Below are positions 35,513 to 45,487 of a stretch of DNA of 64,000 nt, one piece after another. This stretch comes from Psychrobacter celer. Lineage in GTDB: Bacteria > Pseudomonadota > Gammaproteobacteria > Pseudomonadales > Moraxellaceae. Location: the NCBI RefSeq assembly GCF_016107555.1, contig NZ_JABASU010000008.1, positions 1 to 64,000 on the forward strand, given 5' to 3'. The stretch's first letter is position 1. Each line of letters begins with the position of its first letter. The position numbers were made by a program, and so were the translations under genes. A model generated the notes under the pieces. It saw only the letters and a list, made by a program, of their open reading frames with translations, did not search any database and was not told the origin of the DNA.

Positions 35513-36550
35513 ATGGCAGAAAAAAACTACTACGACATTTTGGGGGTCAAAAAAGACGCCTCAGACGCTGATATCAAAAAAAAATACCGTAAACTGGTTC
35601 GTCAGTATCACCCCGATGTGAGCGACGACCCAAACGCGGATAATAAAATTGCTGAAATCAACAACGCTTATGAAACGCTTAGAGATAAAGACAAGCGTGC
35701 GCAATATGATGCTATGCTAGACAACCCCTTTGCCGGTCAAGGCGGCGCTGGTGGCTTTGGCGGGTTTGGTGGTCAGTCGGCAGGCGGACAAGGTGGTTTT
35801 CGCTGGGAGGATATCAAAGATCAGTTTGGTGATGGACAAGCCTTTGGCGATGGCGGCTTTCGCTTTGATGATATATTTTCGGCATTTGGTCGCGGCGCGC
35901 GTGGCTCAGCTGGTGGACAGGCAGGAGGCCGCACGCAAGGTAGCGGCTTCGAGCAGTTTGGGGGTGGCTTTGGCGCGCAGGATAATAAAGGCCAAGATCA
36001 GCACGCCGAGATTGCGGTGGACTTGGCCTCAGTCTATAGCGGTGACGACTATAGCATCAAACTAAACGTGCCGGTACGCCAGCCCGATGGCAGCGTGGAT
36101 TATGAAAATAAAACCCTTAAGATTAAAATCCCAAAAGGCATCACTGATGGCAAGCAAATCCGCCTAGCAGGTCAAGGCTCAGCTGGCATGGGTGGCGGCA
36201 AAAACGGTGATTTGTTTTTAAAGGTGAAAATTCGCCACGACCCCAATATCCGTATCGAGGGCGCTGATGTCTATCAGACAGTAAATATCGCGCCATGGGA
36301 AGCGGCATTGGGTGGCAAAATCAATGTCAGTACGCCCGCTGGCACCCTTGGCGTGACCATCCCCAAAAATAGTAAATCTGGTAGCAATTTACGTCTAAAA
36401 GGTAAGGGCATCCCTGCCAAACAAGCGGGCGACTTATACTTAACTCTCAATATCGTCAACCCTGATATCACTGATAGCAATAGAGAGGCTGTGACAAAAG
36501 CCTATGAGCAGCTAAAGCAAGCCTTTGCTGATACCAGTATTAATCGCTGA
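35513..36550 (+). CDS. cbpA: Curved-DNA-binding protein / class II Hsp40 CbpA
   Basis: A 345-residue J-domain protein. The J domain (1-68) has VRQYHPDVSDD with HPD. A Gly/Phe-rich segment (about 75-155) follows, and then the C-terminal substrate-binding domain without a zinc-finger domain, which separates it from the DnaJ at 17427. E. coli CbpA is a DnaK co-chaperone and nucleoid protein of stationary phase. AAGGA lies before the ATG. The downstream gene encodes a CbpM-type modulator, confirming the assignment by context. The Gly-rich linker is longer than in E. coli CbpA (306 residues). Confidence 0.9.
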   Translation: MAEKNYYDILGVKKDASDADIKKKYRKLVRQYHPDVSDDPNADNKIAEINNAYETLRDKDKRAQYDAMLDNPFAGQGGAGGFGGFGGQSAGGQGGFRWEDIKDQFGDGQAFGDGGFRFDDIFSAFGRGARGSAGGQAGGRTQGSGFEQFGGGFGAQDNKGQDQHAEIAVDLASVYSGDDYSIKLNVPVRQPDGSVDYENKTLKIKIPKGITDGKQIRLAGQGSAGMGGGKNGDLFLKVKIRHDPNIRIEGADVYQTVNIAPWEAALGGKINVSTPAGTLGVTIPKNSKSGSNLRLKGKGIPAKQAGDLYLTLNIVNPDITDSNREAVTKAYEQLKQAFADTSINR

Positions 36551-36666
36551 TAGCTGCCGCGCTGCTATCGACAGAGATCAGCGAAAAGCGATAACGGGGA
36601 GAGATGAAAACGATCACGATGACATAAAGCACAAATAAGGATAGCAACCAAAAGAGGATAATAATA

Positions 36667-36990
36667 ATGAAACACTCGTCTGAATTTACCGATATTATCA
36701 TGAGCTTGGATGAGCTGGTATCTGCCTGTGGTCAAGAGCGTCAATGGGTCATCGAGCTGATGGAAGAAAACATCATCGAGTACGACGTGCCAGAGCGTGA
36801 GCAGTTTACCGGCTATCAGCTCACCACGGTGCGCCGCGCCTCTCGTCTGAGCCGTGACTTTGATGCCAGTGTGCCCGCGATCGGCCTGATACTGGAGCTA
36901 TTAGAAGAAGTCGAGCAGCTGCGTCAGCTCAAACGTCAGCTAGAAGGACAGACGCCAATCATTGAAGTGGATACTGAGTATCTAAAGTAA
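36667..36990 (+). CDS. cbpM: Chaperone modulator CbpM
   Basis: A 107-residue protein of the CbpM/MerR-like family. It begins with a hydrophilic stretch, then SLDELVSACGQERQWVIELM, the usual helix-turn-helix-like core, and ends in a leucine-rich coiled coil (GLILELLEEVEQLRQLKRQL). CbpM binds the J domain of CbpA and blocks its action with DnaK. It lies 116 nt downstream of cbpA with its own AGAGGA site and ends at a terminator. Confidence 0.88.
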   Translation: MKHSSEFTDIIMSLDELVSACGQERQWVIELMEENIIEYDVPEREQFTGYQLTTVRRASRLSRDFDASVPAIGLILELLEEVEQLRQLKRQLEGQTPIIEVDTEYLK

Positions 36991-37017
36991 CAAAACCATT
37001 GATAAAGCACCGCTCAT

Positions 37018-37056
37018 AAAAAAGGCCTCATTGCGATCATTGAGGCCTTTTATTTT
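37018..37056. terminator. Bidirectional terminator between cbpM and sstT
   Basis: AAAAGGCCTCA and TGAGGCCTTTT form an 11-bp stem with a 10-nt loop, with A- and T-runs on either side. Confidence 0.8.
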
Positions 37057-37091
37057 ACAGTGTGTGATGTACAGATACGGATTGCGCCGGC

Positions 37092-38294
37092 TTAACGCGC
37101 GTATTTAGGATCGGCTGCCGCAGTAAACAAGACGTCAGTTGACGAGTTGAGCGCGGTCTCGGCCGAGTCTTGAATCACGCCGATGATAAAGCCGATGGCA
37201 ACCACTTGCATGGCAATGTCATTGGGGATACTAAAGAGGCTTGCAGCCAGAGGAATCAGCAATAACGACCCACCAGCGACCCCAGAGGCACCGCAAGCAC
37301 TAATGGTCGCGACCAAACTCAATAAGAGCGCAGAGGCAAAGCTCACCTCGATACCGAGCGTATGCGCTGCCGCCAGCGTCAAGACGTTGATGGTAATCGC
37401 CGCCCCTGCCATATTGATAGTTGCACCAAGTGGAATGGTGACAGAGTAAGTGTCTTCGTGTAGGCCCAGTTTGCGTGCAAGGTTCATGTTTACAGGGATG
37501 TTGGCCGCCGAACTACGCGTAAAGAATGCTGTAATCCCTGACTCACGCAGGCAAGTAAATATCAGAGGGTAAGGGTTTTTGCCGGTTTTGAGTAAGACGA
37601 TAATAGGGTTGGCAACGAGGGCAATAAATATCATACAGCCGACCAATACCATCAAGATACGAGCATAACCTGCCAATGATGCAAAGCCTGTCTCAGCGAC
37701 TGTATTGGCAACCAAACCTAAGATACCAAAAGGCGCGAGAGCGATGACCCATTTCACCACTTGTGAGATGGCATTGGCAAAGTCGCCGACGACAGTACGC
37801 GCGGTATCGCTGGCTTGACGCAGTGCAAAGCCGATGATAATCGCCCAAGCCAAGATACCAATATAGTTGGCCTCAGCGATGGCATTGACAGGGTTTGCCA
37901 CCAGATTCATCAGCAAGTTGGTCAATACTTCTTTGAGGTTGGCCGGTGGTACTTGCTCGACAGTTGCGTTGACGAGTACCAGCTCAGTTGGGAATAAAAA
38001 ACTGGCGCCGACAGCGGTCAATGCTGCCAAAAATGTGCCAAACATATACATGATGAGCACTGGTTTGACATACACTTCGTTGCCACTACGATGCTGACTA
38101 ATCGCCGCCATCACCAGCACAAAGACCAATATCGGCGCGACTGCTTTTAGCGCACCGACAAATAGCGTCCCCAACAATCCTAAGGCGATACCAACGCTTG
38201 GTGCTAGCCAGCCTATTAGCACCCCTAATATTAAACCGATAATAATGAGCGGTACCAGCCCTATACGCTGGTACATCGCAATCAATGAACGCAT
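37092..38294 (-). CDS. sstT: Serine/threonine:Na+ symporter SstT
   Basis: A 400-residue membrane transporter of the dicarboxylate/amino acid:cation symporter family. It shows eight or so hydrophobic segments, the re-entrant-loop motif [14 protein letters not shown] (about 263-276), and the TM7 and TM8 motifs NMAGAAITI and [11 protein letters not shown]. Length and sequence match SstT rather than GltP. A (GGAAA)5 pentanucleotide run lies about 180 nt upstream of the start on the coding-strand complement. It is a single gene. Confidence 0.93.
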   Translation of the reverse strand: MRSLIAMYQRIGLVPLIIIGLILGVLIGWLAPSVGIALGLLGTLFVGALKAVAPILVFVLVMAAISQHRSGNEVYVKPVLIMYMFGTFLAALTAVGASFLFPTELVLVNATVEQVPPANLKEVLTNLLMNLVANPVNAIAEANYIGILAWAIIIGFALRQASDTARTVVGDFANAISQVVKWVIALAPFGILGLVANTVAETGFASLAGYARILMVLVGCMIFIALVANPIIVLLKTGKNPYPLIFTCLRESGITAFFTRSSAANIPVNMNLARKLGLHEDTYSVTIPLGATINMAGAAITINVLTLAAAHTLGIEVSFASALLLSLVATISACGASGVAGGSLLLIPLAASLFSIPNDIAMQVVAIGFIIGVIQDSAETALNSSTDVLFTAAADPKYAR

Positions 38295-38470
38295 TTGTAC
38301 ACCCTCGAGTTAGTCAGTCAGAAGTAAATGAATCATAAAAATAGAAAAACAATCGGAGGATAGTAGCATTTTTTCGGATACTCGCCTACCAGTCAGACTG
38401 GACGCGGCAAATCAGACGGCAACCAACCCAACCACGCTGTAAAAACCATAAAAAGGGTAGGTAAAATAAA

Positions 38471-38497
38471 GGAAAGGAAAGGAAAGGAAAGGAAAGG
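38471..38497. repeat. (GGAAA)5 pentanucleotide microsatellite
   Basis: Five tandem GGAAA units plus GG, followed by GGCAGGCAGGC. It lies in the 364-nt gap between holC and sstT, on the upstream side of sstT. The rest of that gap shows no supported feature. Confidence 0.85.
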
Positions 38498-38658
38498 CAG
38501 GCAGGCGCGCGGGGAAAACTGAGCAAGGCGACTGATAAAATAAAGCTAATGAGACAAAGTTAAGATAGCAAAGCTGGAAAACAAACCAGCAGACAGCCCG
38601 CAAGGAACATGTATAGCAGTAGCGTTGTGTCGTCTTTAGAACAAATCAACTGTATAAG

Positions 38659-39168
38659 CTACACCGTATAGTGCGTCAGCTCGTAGCCAAGCTGTTTATA
38701 ATGCTTATATTTATGACGGCCTTCTTGCATACTTTTGGCATCAGGTTTTATCAGCTCAAGTATTCGAGTGGGTTTGGCAGGACTGGTCGCGGCTATAAAA
38801 TCGCTGACAGGCTGCAATGTGGTATTGAGAACGATACCTGAGAAGTCCGCTGGCATATAACTGCCGAGCATGACGGGCGCTGATACTGCCTCATCGATAT
38901 CGGAGGTAACAGGCTTTGCGGCATCAGACTCCATCGTATCAGGTTCTATGGAGTGAGGATCGCGGCCCAAAAGGCGCTGGTGCGGGATAAAGCTGGTCGC
39001 GTCGTGCGTCCATAGCGCTTCATCAAGCAAGCTGAGTAATGCCTCATCTTGAGACAAAATCAGTAGCGATTGGCTGCTTTTATTGAGCGCCGTTTGGGTC
39101 AGCTGACAAATAAAGCCCAAGATTTCTTGGGCTTTACGCTCGCTTAATACATAAAAACTTACGTTCAT
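38659..39168 (-). CDS. holC: DNA polymerase III chi subunit HolC
   Basis: A 169-residue protein in the usual place just downstream of pepA. It opens VSFYVLSERKAQEILGFICQ and contains LLILSQDEALLSLLDEALW and SFIPHQRLLG, the chi-subunit pattern of handing positively charged and hydrophobic contacts to SSB and psi. A Ser/Asp-rich stretch (about 82-95) lengthens it relative to E. coli HolC (147). The short 21-nt gap to pepA suggests one transcript. Confidence 0.85.
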   Translation of the reverse strand: MNVSFYVLSERKAQEILGFICQLTQTALNKSSQSLLILSQDEALLSLLDEALWTHDATSFIPHQRLLGRDPHSIEPDTMESDAAKPVTSDIDEAVSAPVMLGSYMPADFSGIVLNTTLQPVSDFIAATSPAKPTRILELIKPDAKSMQEGRHKYKHYKQLGYELTHYTV

Positions 39169-39189
39169 AAATTGGTCATCATCACTGCA

Positions 39190-40845
39190 TTAAGCGTTGT
39201 TTGCGCTGTTTTTTAAGTACTGCATAAATAAAGGCACAGGGCGACCGGTTGCCGCTTTATCTTTGCCTGAGTTCCATGCGGTGCCTGCGATGTCTAGGTG
39301 CGCCCATGGCTGACCTTCTTCGACGAAGCGTGATAAGAAGCAAGCTGCGGTTACAGCACCTGCGCCTTTACCACCGATGTTTTGCATATCAGCGATGGGT
39401 GAGTCAAGCTGTGCCTGATAGTCGTCATCTAATGGCATGTGCCAGATGAGGTCACCTGATGAGTAGCTGGCGTTTTCTAATTCAAACAACACATCTTCAT
39501 CATTACTAAAGACCGCTGAGCGTACATGCCCTAAGGCCACCACGCAAGCGCCCGTCAACGTCGCCACATCGATGATGGCTTTTGGCTGATAGCGCTGGAC
39601 GTAGCATAAGGTATCGGCCAACACCAAACGACCTTCAGCATCGGTGTTTAAGATTTCAACCGATTTGCCGTTCATGGCTTTGACGATATCACCAGGACGC
39701 GTGGCCTCACCTGATGGCATGTTTTCTGCACAAGCAAGTGCCCCCACGACATTAATTGGTAGACGCGCTTCGCACAGCGCTTTGATGGTACCCAATACAG
39801 ACGCTGAGCCGCCCATATCGAACTTCATCTCATCCATGGCCGCGCCTGGCTTGATAGAGATACCGCCTGAGTCAAAGGTCACGCCTTTACCGACCAACAC
39901 GATAGGCGCATCGTCATGGCTGCTATCAGTGTTTTTGTCTGATTTTTTGCTAGGCAGTTTGGTGGGGAGCTTGTCAGCCAACGCTTTTAGACCACCGGTG
40001 ACTTTTGCACTGCTATTGCCGGCTGTGTAAGTATCAGTCGCGCCTGCTTTGGCACTAAAGTTAGACTTGCCGCGATACTCGAGTAGTACCAATTTGCCTT
40101 CTTTGCTAGAGCCTCTAGCCACCGCTAAAAAGCAGTTCATGCCAAGCGCCGACATCTCATCTTCGCCCAGCACCGTCACTTTTAGGAGGTCAGGATAGGT
40201 CTTTGCAAGCGCTTGGGCTTGTTCTGCCATATACGCTGGAAAGCAGATATTGCCTGGCTCATTGGCGACGTCACGAGTCAAGCTTTGACCGGCGAACACC
40301 GCTTGCGCGAAGTCTAGCGCTGGCTGCAATGCTGCATCGGCCAACAAATACACATCTGTAAGTACCGGTGTGGTTTGCTCAGACTTGTATTTATCAAAAC
40401 GATAGCTGGCCGCTAGTAGATTTAGCGCAAATTGGCCAAAGTGGTTTTCTTCTAGATCATCGCCGAGCGCGACCGTGATAGAGGCGACGCGTTTTTGCGT
40501 ATTGTTATAGATGGTTTTGGCGATTTTTTGTAGGGCAGTGTGGTTGATCTTATCGATATTACCGACACCGACCAACAATAACTGAACTGGGTTTTGTTTG
40601 GTGGTTTTTTTGTCACCGGCCAATGCCAAATCAGCAACGGTTTCGCAGGCCTTACCACTAAAGTGTGACACTTCCATCAATTGCTCAATACGAGCGCTAT
40701 AGTCAGCTAGCGCAGACTCAGCGAAGAGATTTTTTTTGTCATCCACCAACACCACCAAACAAGCCGCGTCTTTACTCTTCGCTTCTTTTTTGAGGATTTT
40801 TTGGGTATGGGTTTTGGGGAGCTGCTGAGTTAATTTGATATTCAT
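39190..40845 (-). CDS. pepA: Cytosol leucyl aminopeptidase PepA (M17)
   Basis: A 551-residue manganese/zinc aminopeptidase. The catalytic domain has VGKGVTFDSGGISIKPG (about 314-330), MKFDMGG, and the family signature NTDAEGRLVL (about 394-403). The N-terminal domain carries the macrodomain-like fold. Before the catalytic domain there is a low-complexity Lys/Ser/Asp insert of about 45 residues (about 268-312), which makes the protein longer than E. coli PepA (503). E. coli PepA also binds DNA for Xer recombination and gene regulation; xerD lies 5 kb away here. Confidence 0.93.
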   Translation of the reverse strand: MNIKLTQQLPKTHTQKILKKEAKSKDAACLVVLVDDKKNLFAESALADYSARIEQLMEVSHFSGKACETVADLALAGDKKTTKQNPVQLLLVGVGNIDKINHTALQKIAKTIYNNTQKRVASITVALGDDLEENHFGQFALNLLAASYRFDKYKSEQTTPVLTDVYLLADAALQPALDFAQAVFAGQSLTRDVANEPGNICFPAYMAEQAQALAKTYPDLLKVTVLGEDEMSALGMNCFLAVARGSSKEGKLVLLEYRGKSNFSAKAGATDTYTAGNSSAKVTGGLKALADKLPTKLPSKKSDKNTDSSHDDAPIVLVGKGVTFDSGGISIKPGAAMDEMKFDMGGSASVLGTIKALCEARLPINVVGALACAENMPSGEATRPGDIVKAMNGKSVEILNTDAEGRLVLADTLCYVQRYQPKAIIDVATLTGACVVALGHVRSAVFSNDEDVLFELENASYSSGDLIWHMPLDDDYQAQLDSPIADMQNIGGKGAGAVTAACFLSRFVEEGQPWAHLDIAGTAWNSGKDKAATGRPVPLFMQYLKNSANNA

Positions 40846-41593
40846 ATAGTTATCCTTATTTGAATGGTCAATAGATGCCGCCTTTTAATCGGGGTACGAA
40901 ACAATCAGATTATTAAACTAAATAGCTAAGCTGTTCAATCAGTTAAATCAATTATCACCGAGCCAAGCGGCCGTTTATCACCAGCTTAGTTTTTCGTAAG
41001 CTTAATGTCTCACAGACTCAGTGCAATAGCCGCACGACAAGTGACTGCCAGATGCTGCCTGAGATTATGTGTATGGTTTGAGGTGATAAAAACATAGAGT
41101 CATCTTGCCCAGCCGATATCTGATCTCTGTGCTCAAACCAACGATAAAATCCAAGATTAAGCCATTGGTTCAGTCAAAGCTTCAGTCAAAGCATTGGAAG
41201 GTTGGGCGTTTGTTGTAGTGTAGCATATCAGGTAATCAGCGTGCTGTCGGCATCGGTTAAGTAATGTTTTCGTATATATTTGCTGCGCGATCTTAAGAGC
41301 AAAGGCTGCATAAACCACCGCCTCAATCTTAGCAAGTGTTAGGTAATGTTTTAGCACATTTTTCACAGCCATTTTTTGCCAAAACATGCTAGCATTAACG
41401 GTTATATTCAAGGCTTATATTTGTGTAGTATCGCTAACGATACTACTGTTAGTTGTTATTATCCGTTAACTATCGGCGAGCGGTACAAACCTGCCGCCCA
41501 AAAAAGCCCATTATAATAGTCATATAAGCGCCACGCCTGAGCCAGCGCTCTATCATACAGCACGCGCATACCAACTGTTTAAGAGTCCCTATT
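40846..41593. other. Divergent promoter region pepA/lptF, 748 nt
   Basis: The longest non-coding gap in the window. An 84-codon minus-strand frame (41157-41411) crosses it with no family match or ribosome-binding site. Promoters for both divergent operons should lie here, but I cannot pick them securely. Confidence 0.4.
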
Positions 41594-42934
41594 GTGATAT
41601 TACGCCGCTACATGACCCAACAAGTTGCCTCGACCACCGCTTTGGTGTTGGGGTTTTTAGTGGTGATGATGCTCGGTGGGCGCTTGATTCGTTACTTTGG
41701 GATAGCCGCTGAAGGTCGCTTAGACATCAGTTTGTTATTTACCATTATCGGCTACAATCTGCCGTACTTTTTAGAGCTTATCTTGCCATTGGCGTTTTTT
41801 ATTGCGCTGATGCTGGTATTTGGCCGTCTATATGTCGATCAAGAAATGGCAGTCATCAATGCCAGCGGTGTGTCGCGTGGTAAGCTGGCACGCTTGATGA
41901 CGCCATTTATCCTCGCGCTGTTTGTCGGCGAGGCGGCTTTGTCTATCGTTGGTAAGCCGTGGGGGGTGCGCTCATCTGAGGCGGTGTGGCAACAGCAAGC
42001 CTTGACCAGTGCCTTTGATTTGATTCGCCCAAAAGAGTTTATCAGTAATGGTAATTATCATCTGTATGTCGGCAGTCTGAGCGAGGACAAAAAGCAGCTG
42101 CAAGATGTGATATTGATTCAATCAGAAAAACCAGAAAAAGGCAGTCAGCCCAAAAACGCGGCGGCCAATACAGCAAAAAATGAGCGTGATCAAAGCGCCG
42201 CGGTCTCTGTCGATAATCGCATCGACCCCAAAACCGCTGAGCAGTTGGATATTCCAGAACTGCCAAAGACACTCGTCAATCATGATATCAGCAAAGACAC
42301 CATCACCTTAGCCAAACGTGCCGAGCAGGTCGATACAGGGAGCCGCGGCGTGACGCAATTGGATTTGTTTCAAGGACGACGATACGAAGTCGGCGCAGGG
42401 AGTCTAAAGTACAATCAAGTAGGCTTTGATCGCTACCGTATCAGCTTGACTGAGTCTGCCAAAGACGTCATCACCGAAGACAATATCGAAACCCAAGCCA
42501 TCGGGCCGTTGTGGCAAGCGGCAACCGGTAGCGGCAGTACACAAGTGAGCACGGTCGAGGCCAAGCGCGCTGCGCAAGGTGAGCTCGGTTATCGTTTTGC
42601 GTTGCCTTGGCTGATGATTATCGCGCCGATGCTGGCGGTACCGCTGGCACAAGTGCGTCCCCGTCAAGGTCGCTGGTTGCGTTTGTTTCCCGCGATTTTA
42701 TTGTTTGTCAGCTGTGCACTGGGTATCATTTCGCTCAAAAATGCGGTGAGTAAAGGCAGCGTCAGCGTGTGGGCGTATGCGTGGCTAATCTTAGGGTTTA
42801 TGGCGTTGGCGCTGTATATGAACTGGGGCAGCCGCGTGCAGCATCGCCTGCGCTTTCGCAAACCTCAGCAGCCGCAAACAGTGGCCGACAGTCGCGCCAA
42901 TCCAAATGACAGCATGTCAGGAGGGCAATCGTAA
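41594..42934 (+). CDS. lptF: LPS export permease LptF
   Basis: A 446-residue inner-membrane protein with three N-terminal transmembrane helices (to about residue 120), a large periplasmic domain, and three C-terminal helices. It begins ILRRYMTQQVAST, typical of LptF, from a GTG start. LptF with LptG forms the LptB2FG transporter that extracts LPS from the inner membrane. The periplasmic domain has an extra hydrophilic stretch (about 175-240) that makes it about 80 residues longer than E. coli LptF. The stop overlaps the lptG start by one base. Confidence 0.92.
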   Translation: MILRRYMTQQVASTTALVLGFLVVMMLGGRLIRYFGIAAEGRLDISLLFTIIGYNLPYFLELILPLAFFIALMLVFGRLYVDQEMAVINASGVSRGKLARLMTPFILALFVGEAALSIVGKPWGVRSSEAVWQQQALTSAFDLIRPKEFISNGNYHLYVGSLSEDKKQLQDVILIQSEKPEKGSQPKNAAANTAKNERDQSAAVSVDNRIDPKTAEQLDIPELPKTLVNHDISKDTITLAKRAEQVDTGSRGVTQLDLFQGRRYEVGAGSLKYNQVGFDRYRISLTESAKDVITEDNIETQAIGPLWQAATGSGSTQVSTVEAKRAAQGELGYRFALPWLMIIAPMLAVPLAQVRPRQGRWLRLFPAILLFVSCALGIISLKNAVSKGSVSVWAYAWLILGFMALALYMNWGSRVQHRLRFRKPQQPQTVADSRANPNDSMSGGQS

Positions 42935-44142
42935 TGCGCTCCTTATTTGCCAAAACCCCAAGCGCCGAGCCACTGGCCCAAAAACCCGGTCAACTAAAAG
43001 TGCTCGGCCGCTATGTCAGACGCAATGCGTTGCTTGCTATCATCGGGGCCGTTGTCGGTCTATGGGCCTTGCAGCTTATTTTTTCTTACTTATCCGAGCT
43101 TGATTCGCTCGATGATAGCTATACGATGAGTGAGGCGATTAAGTATATCTTTTATCGCTCGCCTTACTTTTTAGAGCAATTTATTCCGACAGGGGCGCTA
43201 CTTGGGGCGGTCGTAGGTTTGGGGCTGCTGGCCAACAAAAGCGAGCTGGTCGTCATGCGTGCCGCTGGCGTCAGTATCTATCGCATCGTCGGTTGGGTGC
43301 TACAACCCGCTCTGATTTTTGTGCTGCTTGCCTTAGCGATCAATCAGTTTGTCTTGCCACATTCCAATCAGTTGGCAAAAGACATCAATGATGAAGACAG
43401 CCGCTCGCTTGTGACCTCGGTACGCGGCTACTGGACGGTGCAGCCACGCTTTGAAAATGCACAAGATGGCAGTACAAAGCCTGCTGGCAGCGATATTTTA
43501 TATATCGACTATGCCGACGTACAAGGCAACATCGGTGAGGTGAAGCGCTGGCATTTGGACAATGATGGCAACTTGCAAACCGCTATTCATGCCAAAGATG
43601 GGCAATATGTCGGTCGGCAAGCTCTGGATAGCAGCAGCGGCACGCCGAGCGGACAGTATCGTTACGAGTGGCAACTCAATGACATGACCACGCTTAGTAT
43701 CAACCAAGGCTTTGAGAGTAGGCAAGCTGTATTCGCCTCCGATACGCTCAGTTTGCCATTTGCCCCAGAGTCGGTGTATCTACTGACGCGTAAGGCAGAG
43801 GATTTGTCTCTGACGCAACTATATGAGCATCGTCAGTTTATGCGAGGGCAGGGCAATCGCTCTTTAGAGCATGAGCTGGCATTTTGGCAAAAGCTGCTGT
43901 CGCCGCTATCGATTTTATCGCTGGTGATCGTTGCTTGCTCATTTGTCTTTGGCTCGCTGCGTACGCACAGCTTGGGTCTGCGTATCGTCGTCGCGCTACT
44001 CTTTGGTTTGCTATTTAGCTATGTGCAAGATTTGGTCGGCTTTATCTCATTAGCGACAGGATTTTCGCCATTATTGATGGTGCTATTACCGATACTTGGT
44101 AGCGCCGCCTTGGGTTTTTATCTGATAAAACGGCAGATGTAA
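42934..44142 (+). CDS. lptG: LPS export permease LptG
   Basis: A 402-residue partner of LptF with the same 3+3 transmembrane layout. It opens with a soluble 25-residue region, then LGRYVRRNALLAIIGA, and has SELVVMRAAGVSIYRIVGWVL (coupling helix region, about 100-120) that contacts LptB. It directly follows lptF (TAATG overlap) and ends at a strong bidirectional terminator, so the two are co-translated. lptB and lptC are not in this window. The N-terminal soluble extension is longer than in E. coli LptG. Confidence 0.92.
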   Translation: MRSLFAKTPSAEPLAQKPGQLKVLGRYVRRNALLAIIGAVVGLWALQLIFSYLSELDSLDDSYTMSEAIKYIFYRSPYFLEQFIPTGALLGAVVGLGLLANKSELVVMRAAGVSIYRIVGWVLQPALIFVLLALAINQFVLPHSNQLAKDINDEDSRSLVTSVRGYWTVQPRFENAQDGSTKPAGSDILYIDYADVQGNIGEVKRWHLDNDGNLQTAIHAKDGQYVGRQALDSSSGTPSGQYRYEWQLNDMTTLSINQGFESRQAVFASDTLSLPFAPESVYLLTRKAEDLSLTQLYEHRQFMRGQGNRSLEHELAFWQKLLSPLSILSLVIVACSFVFGSLRTHSLGLRIVVALLFGLLFSYVQDLVGFISLATGFSPLLMVLLPILGSAALGFYLIKRQM

Positions 44143-44197
44143 GACCATGTGGTAGGTGGTATGCCATCTTTAATGCCCTAAGCAAGAGAATAAAAAA

Positions 44198-44240
44198 CAA
44201 AAATCCCGCTAACATGCTGATGTGTTGGCGGGATTTTTGT
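44198..44240. terminator. Bidirectional terminator after lptG
   Basis: AAAAATCCCGC and GCGGGATTTTT form the stem, with an AACA/TGTT inner extension, flanked by A- and T-runs. Confidence 0.85.
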
Positions 44241-44266
44241 TTGTGCAGCTTTTAAGTTACTGAAGC

Positions 44267-44887
44267 TTATTCTTTGGTCGCCATAGTAATGGTATAGGTT
44301 TTGCCCTGTTTGACCTTTTCGCTATTACCAAACACTTCGGTAAACGAGCGCTTCATAAACTGGCGCAAACCATTGATGGTCACCACATAAAACCGCCCGC
44401 CTTGACGCATGCGCGCATAGGCATCGAGGAAGTATAGATAGTGCTGCTCTTTGCCGACTTTGGCTGGCAAGTTTGACATCACAAGGCTAAAGTCTTTGTC
44501 CGCTGCCACATGATTGAAGCCGTTTGATAAATGTACATCGACATTTTTTAGACCGTTTTGCACGCAGTTACGGCGCGCATATTCTACCGCCATAAAGTCT
44601 TTATCAATAAGTGTATGCTGACCGTTCGGGCACTCACGCGCTGCCGTCATGCCGAGCACGCCATAGCCGCAGCCTAAATCGATCGAATCATCATCCGCCC
44701 GAAAATCCACATAATCGAGCAGCATTAGGCTACCGTCATCGAGCTTTTGTGGTGAAAAAATACCCCAAGTGGTCGAAAAATCAAACGGTTTACCCAGTAC
44801 CTCTTGGCGAAAATGAATGTCTTCGCGCCAGTGTTCAGCATTTTTTAGCAGGTCGGCAGGGGGACGGTGGTTTGTAGAGTGGCTCAT
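44267..44887 (-). CDS. RsmC-like class I methyltransferase
   Basis: A 206-residue SAM-dependent methyltransferase consisting of a single Rossmann domain. SAM motif I is DLGCGYGVLG (about 71-80), and the target-base motif is SNLPAKVGKE (about 138-147), a variant of the NPP motif of N-methyltransferases. Family relatives of this size are the MTS/YbxB type, related to the C-terminal half of RsmC, the 16S rRNA m2G1207 enzyme. The substrate is not certain; rRNA guanine is likely. It converges with lptG at the shared terminator. Confidence 0.75.
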   Translation of the reverse strand: MSHSTNHRPPADLLKNAEHWREDIHFRQEVLGKPFDFSTTWGIFSPQKLDDGSLMLLDYVDFRADDDSIDLGCGYGVLGMTAARECPNGQHTLIDKDFMAVEYARRNCVQNGLKNVDVHLSNGFNHVAADKDFSLVMSNLPAKVGKEQHYLYFLDAYARMRQGGRFYVVTINGLRQFMKRSFTEVFGNSEKVKQGKTYTITMATKE

Positions 44888-45090
44888 GGGATTCTCGGAT
44901 AGTAGATAGGTAAAAGGTTAATAAGCTATGGCAGGTATTGTAGCGAGAAAAGGGTCAGTTTGCAGCTAGGCATTGATAGAGCAGATTCTATACTTTACCG
45001 CCTCTATCTCAGATTGTGCTCTGCATATCAAATCTACAATCTCGCTTTCACCACATAAGTATAGGTTTGAGTCATTGAAATTTTTTAATA

Positions 45091-45429
45091 TTACTTCCCC
45101 AAACTCTTCTTCAGTAAATAATCAAACACAAACGGGCCAAATGGCAAAAATGAGCCGAGCACGCCAGCCGGCATGGCCCATAGCGGCAGCTTTATTTTGC
45201 TGGCTGTGAGCAGCAGCATCAGGATATAAGCGATAAATAGTGCGCCATGTGTCATACCGATATATGTCACCGCCTCAGAAATGCCGAGCATATATTTTAG
45301 TGGCATAGCGATACCAAGCAATAATAAAAAAGACGTGCCTTCTAAATAACCCGTTATGGTCAAGTTTTTGAGGGCAGCATGCTGCCCTTTGGTGAGCGTA
45401 GGCTGCAAAGATGGCTGAGCTTGCGACAC
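45091..45429 (-). CDS. DUF3817 membrane protein
   Basis: A 112-residue protein with three or four transmembrane segments, matching DUF3817: GYLEGTSFLLLLGIAMPLKY and THGALFIAYILMLL are the family blocks, with conserved Glu and His inside hydrophobic segments. It precedes no obvious partner; the next gene upstream is xerD, on the same strand with a 58-nt gap. Function is unknown. The 200-nt gap towards the methyltransferase holds nothing I can identify. Confidence 0.8.
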   Translation of the reverse strand: MSQAQPSLQPTLTKGQHAALKNLTITGYLEGTSFLLLLGIAMPLKYMLGISEAVTYIGMTHGALFIAYILMLLLTASKIKLPLWAMPAGVLGSFLPFGPFVFDYLLKKSLGK

Positions 45430-45487
45430 GTTATATTCCTCTTATAATCTTCAATAAATAGTCAGTTTTTATGTTGACCGTTCAATA

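Noticed and set aside
41157-41411. 84-codon minus-strand frame between pepA and lptF
   Set aside because: Low-complexity C-terminus, no ribosome-binding site, no recognised family.
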